Shown: in pieces, positions 1-11,500 of the stretch
Layout: each line of letters opens with the position of its first letter
Numbering within the stretch: position 1 is the first letter of the stretch
Position numbers and translations under genes: made by a program
Source: Bog-950 sp044228435
GTDB lineage: Bacteria > Bacteroidota > Bacteroidia > Chitinophagales > LD1
NCBI GenBank assembly: GCA_044228435.1
Contig: JBGAUW010000001.1
Span: 186,001 to 250,000 of the forward strand
Length of the DNA stretch: 64,000 bases
Direction of reading: 5' to 3'
Notes under the pieces: generated by a model
Seen by the model: only the letters and a program-made list of their open reading frames with translations
Told to the model about the DNA's origin: nothing
The model's database searches: none

Positions 1-71
1 TTATCAACTAATAAGTGAATACTTTCTTTCAGTTCCGTAACAGTTTGGGTTTCTTTAAACATAACCGACAT
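1..71 (-). CDS. 5' end of an unidentified gene, cut by the window edge
   Basis: An ATG at 71 opens 14 bases after the stop of the NuoG-like gene on the same strand, and the frame stays open to the window edge (23 codons, beginning MSVMFKETQT). The tight spacing suggests the same operon. In many complex I operons nuoH follows nuoG, but these residues are polar rather than a membrane segment, so I cannot call it NuoH. A second ATG lies three codons in (62). Identity unknown. Confidence 0.5.
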   Translation of the reverse strand, partial: MSVMFKETQTVTELKESIHLLVD

Positions 72-85
72 TTTACCAAAGATAC

Positions 86-1147
86 TTATTTGCCGTCCGA
101 CATTTGTTTCTCCGGCTGATTAAAATTCGTTCCGTTCATACTTATAGCTTTGCGGTCCTGCTGGCGGCCATACAGAATGCGCGGGTCAGTATCTATCTCA
201 ACCTTCGCCGTTTGCTTCATGTATTTGCCCTGGTTAATAACGCTCCATTTCTCCATTTTGCGCGGTGCTTCAATGGTCCAATCGCTAACGGCTTTGTGTT
301 CAAAGCGACATTCATTACAAATAAACTCCGGCTTGCCTTCAGCATCACTTTCCACTTCGTGGTAAACATCCTTGCGGGCTGTAACACGGTAAATTTCTCC
401 GCCAAACATCCACGCAGTTACTTTACCCGAACATTTAGTGCAATTGCGGTGTGCATCGTATGGTTTTAAAAACCAAACCCGGCTTTTAAAACGGAATGTT
501 TTATCGGTAAGAGCACCAACGGGACACACATCAATCATGTTGCCGCTCATTTCGTTTTCAACCACATTGCTAATGTAAGTACTTATTTCGGCAGCATCGC
601 CGCGGTTCATTATACCATGCACACGCTTGTCAGTAAGCTGGTCGGCTACATAGGTGCAGCGGTAGCACAATATACAACGGGTCATGTGCAACTGTATCTT
701 ATCGCCAATATCTATTTTATCAAAGGTTCTTCTCTCCTCGGCATAGCGGGTTTTAGCCACGCCATAATCAAAGCCTAAATTCTGTAAATCGCACTCGCCG
801 GCCTGGTCGCATATAGGGCAATCAAGCGGGTGGTTAATCAGCAAAAACTCTACCACGCCCTTTCGCATATCCTGCACTTTAGCACTGGTCATGTTCTTCA
901 CTTCCATACCATCCATTATAGGAGTGCAGCAACTGGCCTGTAACTTAGGCATTGGGTTAGGGTTAGCATCGCTGCCCTTGCTAATTTCTACCAGGCACAC
1001 ACGGCATTTACCACCGCTGCCTTTTAGCTTGCTGTAATAGCACATAGCAGGCGGCACCAAATCGCCACCAATTTTGCGGGCGGCATTTAGTATGGTTGTT
1101 CCCGGTTCAACTTCTACGGTTACCCCGTCAATAGTTACTTTAGGCAT
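86..1147 (-). CDS. nuoG: Short NuoG-type iron-sulfur subunit of NADH:quinone oxidoreductase
   Basis: This 353-residue protein is the electron-transfer part of complex I subunit G. Residues 1-80 form a 2Fe-2S ferredoxin domain with Cys36, Cys48, Cys51 and Cys73/74. Next comes the His-Cys 4Fe-4S motif (His106, Cys110, Cys113, Cys119) and a 4Fe-4S site at Cys158, Cys161, Cys164 and Cys208. A further CxxC and a second Cys pair lie near 235-280. The large molybdopterin-fold domain of the 700-900-residue proteobacterial NuoG is absent; short forms like this are usual in Bacteroidota, so I do not read it as a truncation. It would carry electrons from NuoF towards the membrane arm. The next gene on the strand starts 14 bases downstream, which fits a nuo operon. 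Confidence 0.9.
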   Translation of the reverse strand: MPKVTIDGVTVEVEPGTTILNAARKIGGDLVPPAMCYYSKLKGSGGKCRVCLVEISKGSDANPNPMPKLQASCCTPIMDGMEVKNMTSAKVQDMRKGVVEFLLINHPLDCPICDQAGECDLQNLGFDYGVAKTRYAEERRTFDKIDIGDKIQLHMTRCILCYRCTYVADQLTDKRVHGIMNRGDAAEISTYISNVVENEMSGNMIDVCPVGALTDKTFRFKSRVWFLKPYDAHRNCTKCSGKVTAWMFGGEIYRVTARKDVYHEVESDAEGKPEFICNECRFEHKAVSDWTIEAPRKMEKWSVINQGKYMKQTAKVEIDTDPRILYGRQQDRKAISMNGTNFNQPEKQMSDGK

Positions 1148-1233
1148 TTATTCTCAATTGAAAAGTTGAGCGCGAATGTAATTTGAGAGCGCATAAATTC
1201 CAAAGAATCTTTCCACATGCGCAAAAGCGCGTT

Positions 1234-1320
1234 ATTAGGGAATTAGGACATTGGGAATATTAGGAGAATAGCACTAATTTAAAACTGGCTGGTCCCAATT
1301 TCCAAATTACCCAATTTACC
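1234..1320. repeat. Word-like direct repeats between two genes
   Basis: The 180-base gap between the NuoG-like and thioredoxin-like genes holds repeated short words: forms of TTAGGGAATTAGGA and TTGGGAATATTAGG on the left, and the complementary-looking CCCAATTTCCAAATTACCC on the right (1293-1311). The two halves are imperfect inverted copies of the same words. I see no reading frame or promoter consensus here. Confidence 0.45.
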
Positions 1321-1328
1321 GATACCTA

Positions 1329-1886
1329 TTAACTTTTCCACTTTATATTACAGCCAATGCCCGGCCTTTGGTAGGGCGAAACGGGCTGGCCAGCAAGCAA
1401 ACTATCTAAGGCGGCCCTTATATCTTTACCCGAAAGCGGAATTTGGTTGCCGGGGCGGCTATCGTCTAACTGGCCGCGGTAGACCAGTTTCAGGTCTTTA
1501 TCAAAAATGTAAAAATCCGGAGTGCAGGCAGCGTCGTAAGCCTTCGCAACTTGCTGGCTTTCATCATATAAGTAAGGGAAACTGAAATTTTCCTTTAAAG
1601 CCAACTCCCTCATCTTTTCGGGGCTATCTTCGGGGTGAGCGGCTACATCGTTGCTGCTAATGGCTACCAGGTTAACGCCCTTTGGGTGGTAATCGGCAGC
1701 CAGTTTGGCCAGTTGTGGGTTAACGTGTTTAACATACGGGCAGTGGTTGCAAATGAACATAACGAGTGTGGCCTTCTCTCCTTTTAGTTCGTTTAGGCTC
1801 TTTTGGGTGCCGCTAACCGTATCGGGTAAAGTAAAAGCCGGGGCCAAAGTGCCCAGGGGAATCATATTAGAAGGAGTAAGCGCCAT
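1329..1886 (-). CDS. Thioredoxin-like / AhpC-TSA family protein
   Basis: 185 residues with a thioredoxin fold. The hallmark is CNHCPYVKH near residue 46, a CxxC redox motif at the start of the first helix, after the strand LVMFI. The N-terminus MALTPSNMIPLG and the sequence LAPAFTLPDTVSG are typical of a widespread group of cytoplasmic thioredoxin-like proteins of about 180-200 residues. No signal peptide or lipobox is visible, so it probably acts in the cytosol as a thiol reductase or peroxiredoxin-like enzyme; the substrate is unknown. It stands alone, divergent from the tRNA gene. The start at 1886 gives a full-length family match. Confidence 0.8.
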   Translation of the reverse strand: MALTPSNMIPLGTLAPAFTLPDTVSGTQKSLNELKGEKATLVMFICNHCPYVKHVNPQLAKLAADYHPKGVNLVAISSNDVAAHPEDSPEKMRELALKENFSFPYLYDESQQVAKAYDAACTPDFYIFDKDLKLVYRGQLDDSRPGNQIPLSGKDIRAALDSLLAGQPVSPYQRPGIGCNIKWKS

Positions 1887-2000
1887 ACTGTAGTTTTAGC
1901 CGGCTAAAATACGAGTGCCGGTAATATTTATTTACTTTTTTTACGCAGGGGTATAAAAACACAGTTTGATTTATATATTTGTGCTCCGTTTTACGGAAAT

Positions 2001-2074
2001 GCACCTGTAGCTTAACTGGATAGAGCATCTCACTACGGATGAGAAGGTTAGGGGTTCGACTCCCTTCAGGTGCA
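2001..2074 (+). tRNA. tRNA-Arg (anticodon ACG)
   Basis: A full cloverleaf folds by eye. The acceptor stem pairs GCACCTG with CAGGTGC, followed by discriminator A at 2074. The anticodon stem TCTCA/TGAGA encloses the loop CTACGGA with ACG at 2035-2037. The T arm is AGGGG-TTCGACT-CCCTT. CCA is not encoded. ACG is normally edited to ICG and reads CGU/CGC/CGA. A TAnnTTTG-like box (TATATTTG, 1974-1981) lies 20 bases upstream. Confidence 0.97.
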
Positions 2075-2087
2075 CTCTTACAATCAA

Positions 2088-2122
2088 GCGATTAAGAATT
2101 AAAAACTCTTAATGGCTTTTTT
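2088..2122 (+). terminator. Terminator of the tRNA-Arg gene
   Basis: GCGATTAAGA pairs with TCTTAATGGC around an A-rich loop, and six T follow directly (2117-2122). It starts 13 bases after the tRNA. Confidence 0.75.
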
Positions 2123-2544
2123 ATTGCACGCAACCTCCGCCGGCCTGGTTGATTTAGCCGATTTTAGCATTGCCTTTCTTAGGCTATTATCTTTAATACC
2201 CTAAAAAAATTGGTCAATAAAACAACAAATAGACCCAATAGCAATACGCATCTTAGCTTGTTTTACAAAAGCCTTGACTTTTAAAAAAAAGACGTTATAT
2301 TTAAAATAATAAGATGAATGACACACTTCATCTTGCGCTCAAAATTTCGGCCCATGGTTAAGCAGTTACTCTCACAGGTAGTAATACGCCCCCCTCACCT
2401 ACCATCTGTAATGGATAGGTGTCTGCAACGCTTTATATATAGTTAGTTAGTAGGATTATACGGCGAAGCATTTCGCCTTTCTGTTTTGGTTTTGGACAAG
2501 GTAGAGCTGTTAATATTTTATTAAACATCGTAACCCCCTGACGT
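2123..2544 (+). other. Long non-coding leader region upstream of the giant surface protein
   Basis: About 420 bases without a credible gene. It holds two hairpins: CACCTACCAT/ATGGATAGGTG at about 2397-2422, and GGCGAA/TTCGCC at 2462-2477, followed by a T-rich stretch. Between them is TAGTTAGTTAGTAGG. No clear TTG-N19-TAnnTTTG promoter was found. The region may act as a structured 5' leader, but no known riboswitch pattern was recognised. Confidence 0.35.
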
Positions 2545-5500
2545 ATGAAACAAGTTTCCATGCCGCGTTTGTTTTTCGCCTTCTCTCTCGCTACACTTTT
2601 ATTTTTAAATAGTACACAAGCCGCCGAAAGGCACTGGATAAATGCCGCTGGCGGGTTTTGGACCACTGGCACCAACTGGTCTTTAACGCAGGGGGGCGCA
2701 TCGTGTGGTTGTACCCCCGCAGCGGGCGATGATGTGTTTTTTGATAACGGCGGTACCTACACTGTTACAGTAGTACCAGCGCTTGCCATCCGTACACTTA
2801 ATGTATCGGCCACTACAAATGCAACACTTTCGGGTGGTAATGTAGCCCTTACAATTAACGGCCCTACTTTAAGCAGCAACCTGAACGTAGCCAGCGGCTC
2901 AACCTTACAATTACAAGGTACAGCAGCCAGCTTTCAGTTACTTATAAATACCACCACCAACCAAAGGGGAACGGTAGATGGTACTATAAGAACGAATGCC
3001 AACGGCATTTTTAATACCACCTCGCAGGCTACTACTATTGTAACCGTTAACGGAAAATTATGGAACAATGCGGGTGCCGCGGCAGCCATTGCGGGCAGCG
3101 CAGCCACTATGGTTTTTGCCAATGGCTCTACTTACGACCATACCATTACCGGCGGAACTATACCTACGGCTACCTGGCAAAGTGGAAGCACGGTAAATAT
3201 AATACCGGCTGCTCTGGGAACCCTTGCGGGAACAGGACAAACCTTCTCTAATTTTACGGTAGCGCCTACAGCCAGTGTAGCCATTACCTTAACGGCCAGC
3301 ACCAACCCGGTTATTAACGGTAACCTTACGGTTAATAACGGCAGCCTTGTTTTTAATAATAATAATGTAACCGTGCGGGGCAACGTGGTAAATGCAGCCA
3401 CGGGTACCATAAATACAACAACGGCTAACTCTACCCTTACCATGAACGGAACCTCGGCCCAAACTATTTCGGGCACCGGCGCATGGACTACCGGTACAGC
3501 CGGAAGGCTACTTAACCTTACAATAAACAATGCCAGTGGGGTAACATTAACCCCTGCCCTTACAATACAAACCGTATTGCGCCTTACCGATGGCCCGTTA
3601 ACTGCCACAGCCTTAACTATTGGCATACCGGCTACTGCCGTAAGTGTTTTCCGCACAGCAGGGTCGCTGGTAAATGCGCCCACATTTGGGTACACTACGG
3701 GGGCTTACTTACTTACTTACAATGGCGGGGGTGCAGTAAGCACCGGCAACGAACTTGCTGCATCAAGTAGTAACGGAACACTGGCAGTTACCACCGCAGG
3801 TACGGCAGTTAGCCTTTCGGCCAACACTACCTTATCGGTTTTAAATGTAGCCGCCTCAACTTCGCTGGATATTAACGGGCAAACAGTAACGCTTAGCGGT
3901 AACGCAGCACCTTTGGTTAACGCGGGCACCTTAACCGCCAATGGCACAGGCTCTACTCTTGCATTTGGCGGTACAGTAGCGCAAACCTTTACAGTAGGGG
4001 GCACCCTTACCGGTGGCGAATTTTACAACCTTACTTTTGGTAATACCAATGCTACCGGCACCACGCTGGCTACGGACTTAACCGTTACTAATGCCCTTAG
4101 TGTAACGGGTGTGGTTACGTTTAATGCCCGTACGGTAACTGCTAAAGGTACCCTTACCAATACCGGAACCATCAATACCACTGCCGTTAATTCTACCTTG
4201 CGCATGAACGGGGCCAGTGCACAAACTATTGCCGCAGGTGGAACCTGGACCACCGGCACGGCGGGCAGATTACTTAACCTTACTGTTGACAATGCCAGCG
4301 GGGTTACATTAAATGCCACTGTGGCTGTGCAAACAAACTTAAGGCTTGTAGCAGGTACGCTAACATCAAGCACTTTAACTTTAGGTGCAGCCAGTGCAGT
4401 AGCCGTTACGCGCACCGCAGGTAGTTTGGCTAACGTACCAACTTTTAACTACACCACTTATACTCTTACATACGATGGCGGAACAGCAATTAATACCGGC
4501 AATGAAATACCCGCAGCAGCAACCGCAGGCACCTTATCCGTTTTAAATACTAATACAGCGGTAACACTAAGTGCCAACGCCAGTATTACGGGCCTTATTA
4601 CCGGTGCCAACACCAGTTTTGATTTAAATGCAAAAACACTTACACTAGTTGGGCCTGCCGCCCCAATAAACAATGTAGGTACCCTTACAGCCAATGCTAT
4701 TGGCTCAACTATTGTTTTAGGAGGTACAATAGCACAAACTTTTACCATTGGTGGCACACTTACGGGCGGAGAGTTTTATAATTTAACGGTTAGTAATACC
4801 GGTGGTTGCACTTTAACAACCGATATAACTATAGCCAATGCATTAAACGTAACCGGCACCTTAACCTTTAACGGCCGTACAGTTAGTGTAAAAAATACTA
4901 TAACCAACGCCGGAACTATTAATACCGCTACCGGCGGCTCTACATTAAGAATGAATGGCACAAGCCCGCAAACCATTGCAACCGGTGGGATTTGGACTAC
5001 CGGAACGGCGGGCCGATTATTAAACCTTACAATAGACAATGCGAGCGGCGTAACCGTAAACGCAACTTTTGCCGTGCAAAACAATTTGCGCCTGGTGGCA
5101 GGTGTGCTTACAAGCAGTACGCTTACCATAGGTATTGCAGGCAATGTATGCAATACTATCCGCACGGCAGGTTCGCTGGCCAACGTGCCAACCTTTGCCT
5201 ATACTACCGGCGCTTATGCCATTACTTATGACGGAGGCACTACTATTAACACGGGCAACGAATTACCGGCTATAGCTACAAACGGCGCAATAAATGTTAA
5301 CAATGCAGGGACCGATGTTACTTTACAGGCAAACGCAAGTATACTGCAATTAAACATTGTAAGCGGTGCCACTTTTGATGTAAATGCAAATACGCTTACC
5401 CTAAGCGGAATCGCAAACCCGGTAAACAATGCAGGTACATTTACAGCCAATGCCGTGGGTACCACTATTATACTGGGCGGCACCGTTGCGCAAAATTTTA

Positions 5501-8500
5501 CTATAGGTGGCACGCTAACCGGTGGCTCTGTTTACAAACTAACCAAATCAAACACCAGCACGGTTACACTGGGTAGCAGCTTTACAGTAGATAATGACTT
5601 AACCCTGGCCACCGGTACTTTTGCTGATAACGGCAATACCCTTACCGTACTAGGTAGCATTAGCAGCAATGGCACACACACTTCACCTTCGGCAATAGCG
5701 GGCAAAATTGTAATAAGCGGCAGTGGCACACACACCATTAGCGGAGCAACGCACACTTTTGCAAACCTGGAAATTGCCGGAAGCGGAAACACTACCAACT
5801 GGAGCGGCACGGGCGCTACTGCTGTAACTACAGCCCGCCTTGTAGCCGTAGGTGCAGGGACTACCTTAAATATTGGCACTTTTACCACATCGTTTACATG
5901 CAGTGCAGCCAGCAACATTAGCGGCACAGTAAACATTGTAAATAGCCCCGCACTAAAAACCTTTGGCGACCTTACAATTAACAGCGGCGGAACCTTTGAT
6001 AATAGCGCACAAAACGCACCTATTACCGTAGCCGGCAGCCTGGAGAACGATGGCACTTTTACAGCCGGCACCAACACTTATACTTTTAACACGGCGGCTA
6101 AATCTATTGGAGGGAATAATCCTGTAAATGTGGTTGGATTAACAATAAGCAATACAGTATCCGTAACCAGTGGCTCAACAGTAAATGCTTCGGGCACCGT
6201 AATAGTAAGTAGCACTTTTACCAATAACGGAACACTAAACGTTACAAACAGTGCTGCTATTTTAGGCGGAGGTAGTATAGTAAATGCAGGCACGTTTAAT
6301 GTTTCTGCGGTTAGTATAACACCTGCCTTAACGGCCTCGGCAAACCCTAACCTGGTTTATTATAACAACACCGGTTTAGCACAAACTATAAGAACTTCCA
6401 CCTACCATAACCTTACTATCGATAACGGCAATTTTACTGCCTCTATGGCCGGTACCACCACCGTAAACGGTGCCCTTACCTTAAACGGAACCAATACAAC
6501 AGCGGGCACTGTAACTATGAACGGACAAACCGTTTCGTTGTTAGGCACTATTGCGGGTAGCGGACGTTTTGCCAATACAACCGGTGGTAGTTTAACGCTT
6601 GGCGGAACAGGCGGCGGTGCCATGGGCACTTTAATACTTGCCAGCAATCCACAAACTTTTGGTACAGTAACTTTTAGCCGCAGTGGCGCAACACCAACGG
6701 CAAGCATAACCGGTAATCTTACAGTGCCAACATCGTTTGTAAGCAACAGCGCCGGAGGTGTGCTTACCATTAATGGCAACCTAACCCTTACTGCCGCATT
6801 TATCATGACAAACGGTATGGTAAACATGGGTAACAATACAGTTACCTATAATGGTGCCACTACCAGCATGCTGGGAAGCATAACTAACGTTAACAATAGC
6901 TTTTTTGGTTTTTCGGGTAGTGCCGGCGGCTTTCAGTGGAACATGCCTGCAAGCACGGCGGCTAACACCTTCCGCTGGCCTGTGGGCCCTGCGGGTGCTG
7001 TTACAGGCTTCCGCCCGGTTTCTTTACAAACAACCGCTGCCTTACCAGCATCCATTGTTGGTGTAAAAATCGGGTTTATCGATCACGATGGCAGCGCAAC
7101 AGTTTCAGCTACCAACGTTCCTATCAACGCAGCGCAAAACAACCGTGCAGGCTACGTAGCCAACCTGCTTGTAACCGGTGCCAGTTTCCCTACTTCGCAT
7201 TTAACCCTTACACAACTTAATGCCAACCCCGGCGATTATAATATATCATTTAACTCTGCTACATCCGCTATTTACCGTTACATATCGCCCGAGTGGGTGA
7301 AGGTAGGCGGAGTTGCCGGAGCAGCAGTAAATGGCAATATACCGCTTACACAAAACAACTTATCTTTTGCACCTTCAACCCCGTACAGCTTTGTAGTAGG
7401 CGAAAAAGGGGGCACCGATTTACCAGATGTAACCGTTTACCAATGGACAGGTCTTGCCGGTACTACCGCGTGGGCCAACCCGCTTAACTGGGACCCAAAC
7501 AGCAACTACCCGCAAACCAGCGCCGATGATGTATTGCTGGATAATCCATCTGCCACTGTTCAGCCCACTTTATCAACCGCTGTTGCGGTTAGAAACATAA
7601 CTGCCAGCGTTAACCCTCTTACACTGGCAAGCGGTGCTGCCCTTACTATACATGGAACCTCATCCAGCACCGGCGCAGGCACTATAACGCCGCTTTTAGG
7701 CAGCACCGTAACCTATGGCGGAACCGGAAACCAACTTGTATTACCACTTACTTATTATACCCTTGCTACAAGTGGCACAGGAACCAAAACTCTTTCCGGC
7801 GACATTACTGTAAACACGTTACTTAATATTGGCGCCGGAAGCACATTGGCTGCATCTACTTTTAATACCACCCTGGCAGGAACCGGTGCCATATTTACGC
7901 CTACCGGCACCTTTGATGCCGGAACCGGAACTGTAATTTTTAACCAAACCGGAGCACAAACTATACCTGCTGCCAACTATTACAACCTTACTACCAACGG
8001 AGCAAGACTTACTACAAGTATTACCTTAGCCAACGCCGGCACTATAGGCGTTGCTAACGTGTTCAACCCGGCTGCCACATTCAGCACCGGGGCTTATGTA
8101 GTAACCGGTAGCACCGTAAGCTTTAACGGTGCAGGCAATCAAAACATACCGGATATTAAAACCACCTATAACAACTTAACAACAGCCGGTGGCGGTATTA
8201 AAACTTTAAGCGTGGCTAACGTTACTGCAGCCGCAGTAACTATTGGCAGTGGCACCACTTTAGCCGCCGGTGCAAATACGCTTACACTTACCGGCACCCC
8301 TACCCCGCTTACCAGCAACGGAACCTTTGATGCCGGCACGGGGTTGGTAGTATTTACAAGCGCATCGGCGCAAACCATACCGGGCCTAAACTATTATAAC
8401 TTACAAACCTTACTGGCCGGTGTAAAAACCGCTTCGGGCAACTCAACAATAAACAATAACCTTACTATAAGCGCCGGAACATTAGCCGATAACGGCAATA

Positions 8501-11500
8501 CGTTGACCGTGCTTGGCAACATAAGCAGCAATGGTACACATACTTCGCCATCGGCTGTGGCAGGCAAATTGGTAGTAAGCGGTAGTGGTACGCATACCAT
8601 TAGCGGAGCAACCAATACTTTTGCCAACTTAGAGATTGCCGGCAGTGGCAACGTTACAAACTGGACCGGTACAGGTACTACCACCACAACTGCATCGCGC
8701 CTAATTACCGTAAATAGTGGAACTACATTAAACATAGGCACCTTTACAACCGCCTTTACCGGCAACGCAGCATTAACTACAAGCGGTTCGGTAAATATTG
8801 TAAACAGCGCTTTAACTAAAACCTTTAACGATATAAGCATTACAGCCGCAGGTGATTTTACAAATACAACGCAAAATGCACCGCTTACTATAAGCGGTAG
8901 CCTGGATAACGATGGCACATTTGCCGCCGGCACCAATGTTATTACGTTTAACGGCGCCGGTAAAACTATTGGGGGAGATAACGCTGTGAACGTAGCGGGA
9001 CTTACCGTAAGTAATACGGTTTCAACAGTTAGTGGCTCTACTTTAAATGCTTCGGGCACTGTTACTATTAGCAGCACGTTTACAAATGCCGGCACTTTAA
9101 ATGTTACTAATGCCGCAGCCATTTTAGGCGCAGGCACTATTGCAAATACCGGCACATTTAACGTTAATGCAGTTAGTATAACCCCCACCCTAACGGCGGC
9201 TACTAACCCTAACCTGGTAAATTACAATAACACAAGTTTAGCCCAAACCATTAAAACATCCACTTATCATAACCTCACCCTCGATAACGGAAACTTTACA
9301 CCGCTGTTGGGCGGTGCTACTACGGTTAACAATACATTAACGCTTAATGGCACCAACACTACTGCTGGCGCCCTAACTATGAATGGTCAATCGCTTAGCT
9401 TATTGGGAACCTTAACAGGCGCAGGCCGGTTAGCAAACACCACCGGCGGCACATTAACCCTGGGCGGAACCGGTGGCGGCAACCTGGGCAACATAGTGCT
9501 GGCCAACGGCGCGCAAACCATAGGCACTGTAAGCTTTACCCGCACCGGAGCAACACCTGCTGCAACAATTACCGGTAATTTAACCGTGCCTATATCGTTT
9601 GTAAGTAATAGCCCCGGGGGTGCCTTAACTGTAAGCGGCAATCTTACTTTAACGGCTGCCTTTACCATGACAAACGGATTGGTAAACATGGGTAACAACC
9701 TGGTAACTTATAACGGCGCCACTACCAGCATGCTGGCCAGCATTGCCAACGCCAATAACAGCTACTTTGGCTTTTTGGGCAGCACGGGTGGCTTTCAATG
9801 GAACATGCCGGCAAGTACCGCAGCCAACTCTTTCCGCTGGCCTGTGGGCCCGCTGGGCGATGTTACCGGCTTCCGCCCCTTATCGCTACAAACTACAGCC
9901 GCCAACCCGGCATCTATTGTAGGGGTTAAGGTAGGCTTTATCAATCATGATGGAACAGCAACCGTATCCGGCACCAACGTGCCTATCAATACCAATCAAA
10001 ACAACCGGGCATCTTATATAGCAACTTTACTTATTACCGGTGCCTCGTTCCCTACTTCGCACTTAACGCTTACGGCTTTAAACGCTAACCCCGGCGACTA
10101 TAATATTTCATTACCATCGGGCACAGCGGCTATATACCGCTATATATCGCCAGAGTGGGTAAAGGTAGGGGGCACCGTAGGCGCTGTTGCCAACGGCAAT
10201 TTGCCTATTACTCAAAATAGCCTTCCGTTTGCACCGGCCACCCCTTATGCCTTTATAGTAGGCGAAAAAGGTGGTGCCGATTTATCGGATGTTACCGCCT
10301 ACCAGTGGACAGGCCTTGGCGGAACTACTGCCTGGACCAACCCACTTAACTGGGATCCTAACAGCAACTACCCTCAAACCAGCGCCGATGATGTTTTACT
10401 GGATAATCCATCGGCACCTTTACAACCTACTTTATCCAGCGCAGTGGCAGTTCGCAATATTACAGCAACGGTTAACCCGCTTACATTGGCAAGCGGCGCA
10501 GCACTTACCATTCACGGCACTTCTTCAAGCAGCGGATCGGGAACTATAACCCCGCAAACAGGTAGTAGTGTTATATATGGCGGCACAGGTAGTCAAACCA
10601 TGTTACCACTTAACTATTACACGCTTTCAACCTCAGGTGGTGGCACCAAAACGCTGGGTGGCAACGTAACCGTAAACACTGCCCTGAATATTGGGGCGAG
10701 CACTACATTTGATGCTGCTACCTACACTACTACCGTTACACCGGTGGGCGCTGTAATCAGCAACCTGGGCACCTTTAATGCCGGCACGGGCACGTTTATA
10801 TTTAGCCAAACCGGTGCGCAAACCATACCGGCCCTCAACTTCTACAATCTTACTACTACCGGTGCCCGCACTACAACCAGCATTACCCTGGCTGCAGGCA
10901 CAATAGGCATAGCAGGAACATTTAATCCCGCAGCCACCTTTACTACCGGCGCTTATGTAGTTACCGGTAATACAGTAAGCTTTAACGGAGCAGGCAATCA
11001 GAACATACCGGCTATTAAAAGCACTTACAACATTTTAACTACAGCAGGTAGTGGTATAAAAACTATAAACGACCCATCATTGCTGGTAACCACAGCCAGT
11101 GCAATTATTGGCAGCGGAACTACGCTATCGGGCGGAAACAACACCCTTACACTTACCGGTGCGGGAACACCACTAACCAATAACGGAACTTTTGATGGTG
11201 GCACAGGCACCGTAAACTTTAGCCAGGCAGGCGCACAAGCCGTTCCGGCACTTACTTATTACAACCTTCAAAGTTTGCTGGCTGGTGGTAAAACTATAAC
11301 CGGCGGTAACGCTACTGTAAACGGCAACCTTACTATAGGTGCGGGCACACTTGCTTTGGGAGCTAACACCGTTAGCGTAAAAGGCAACGTAGTAAACAAT
11401 GGCAGCTACACATCTGGTGCGGGCCGTATATTATTACAGGGTGGTGCAACTGCACACAGTGTTTCGGGCACCAGTTTAGTTTGGGGCAACCTGGAACTGA

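Noticed and set aside
1..71. nuoH as the gene cut at the left edge
   Set aside because: The visible 23 residues are polar and do not start a membrane segment, so the identity is left open.
8394..9188. 264-codon open frame antisense to the giant surface protein
   Set aside because: It is one of many long antisense frames over the repeat region, all made by codon bias of the sense gene; the translations are Val/Pro/Leu-rich without motifs.
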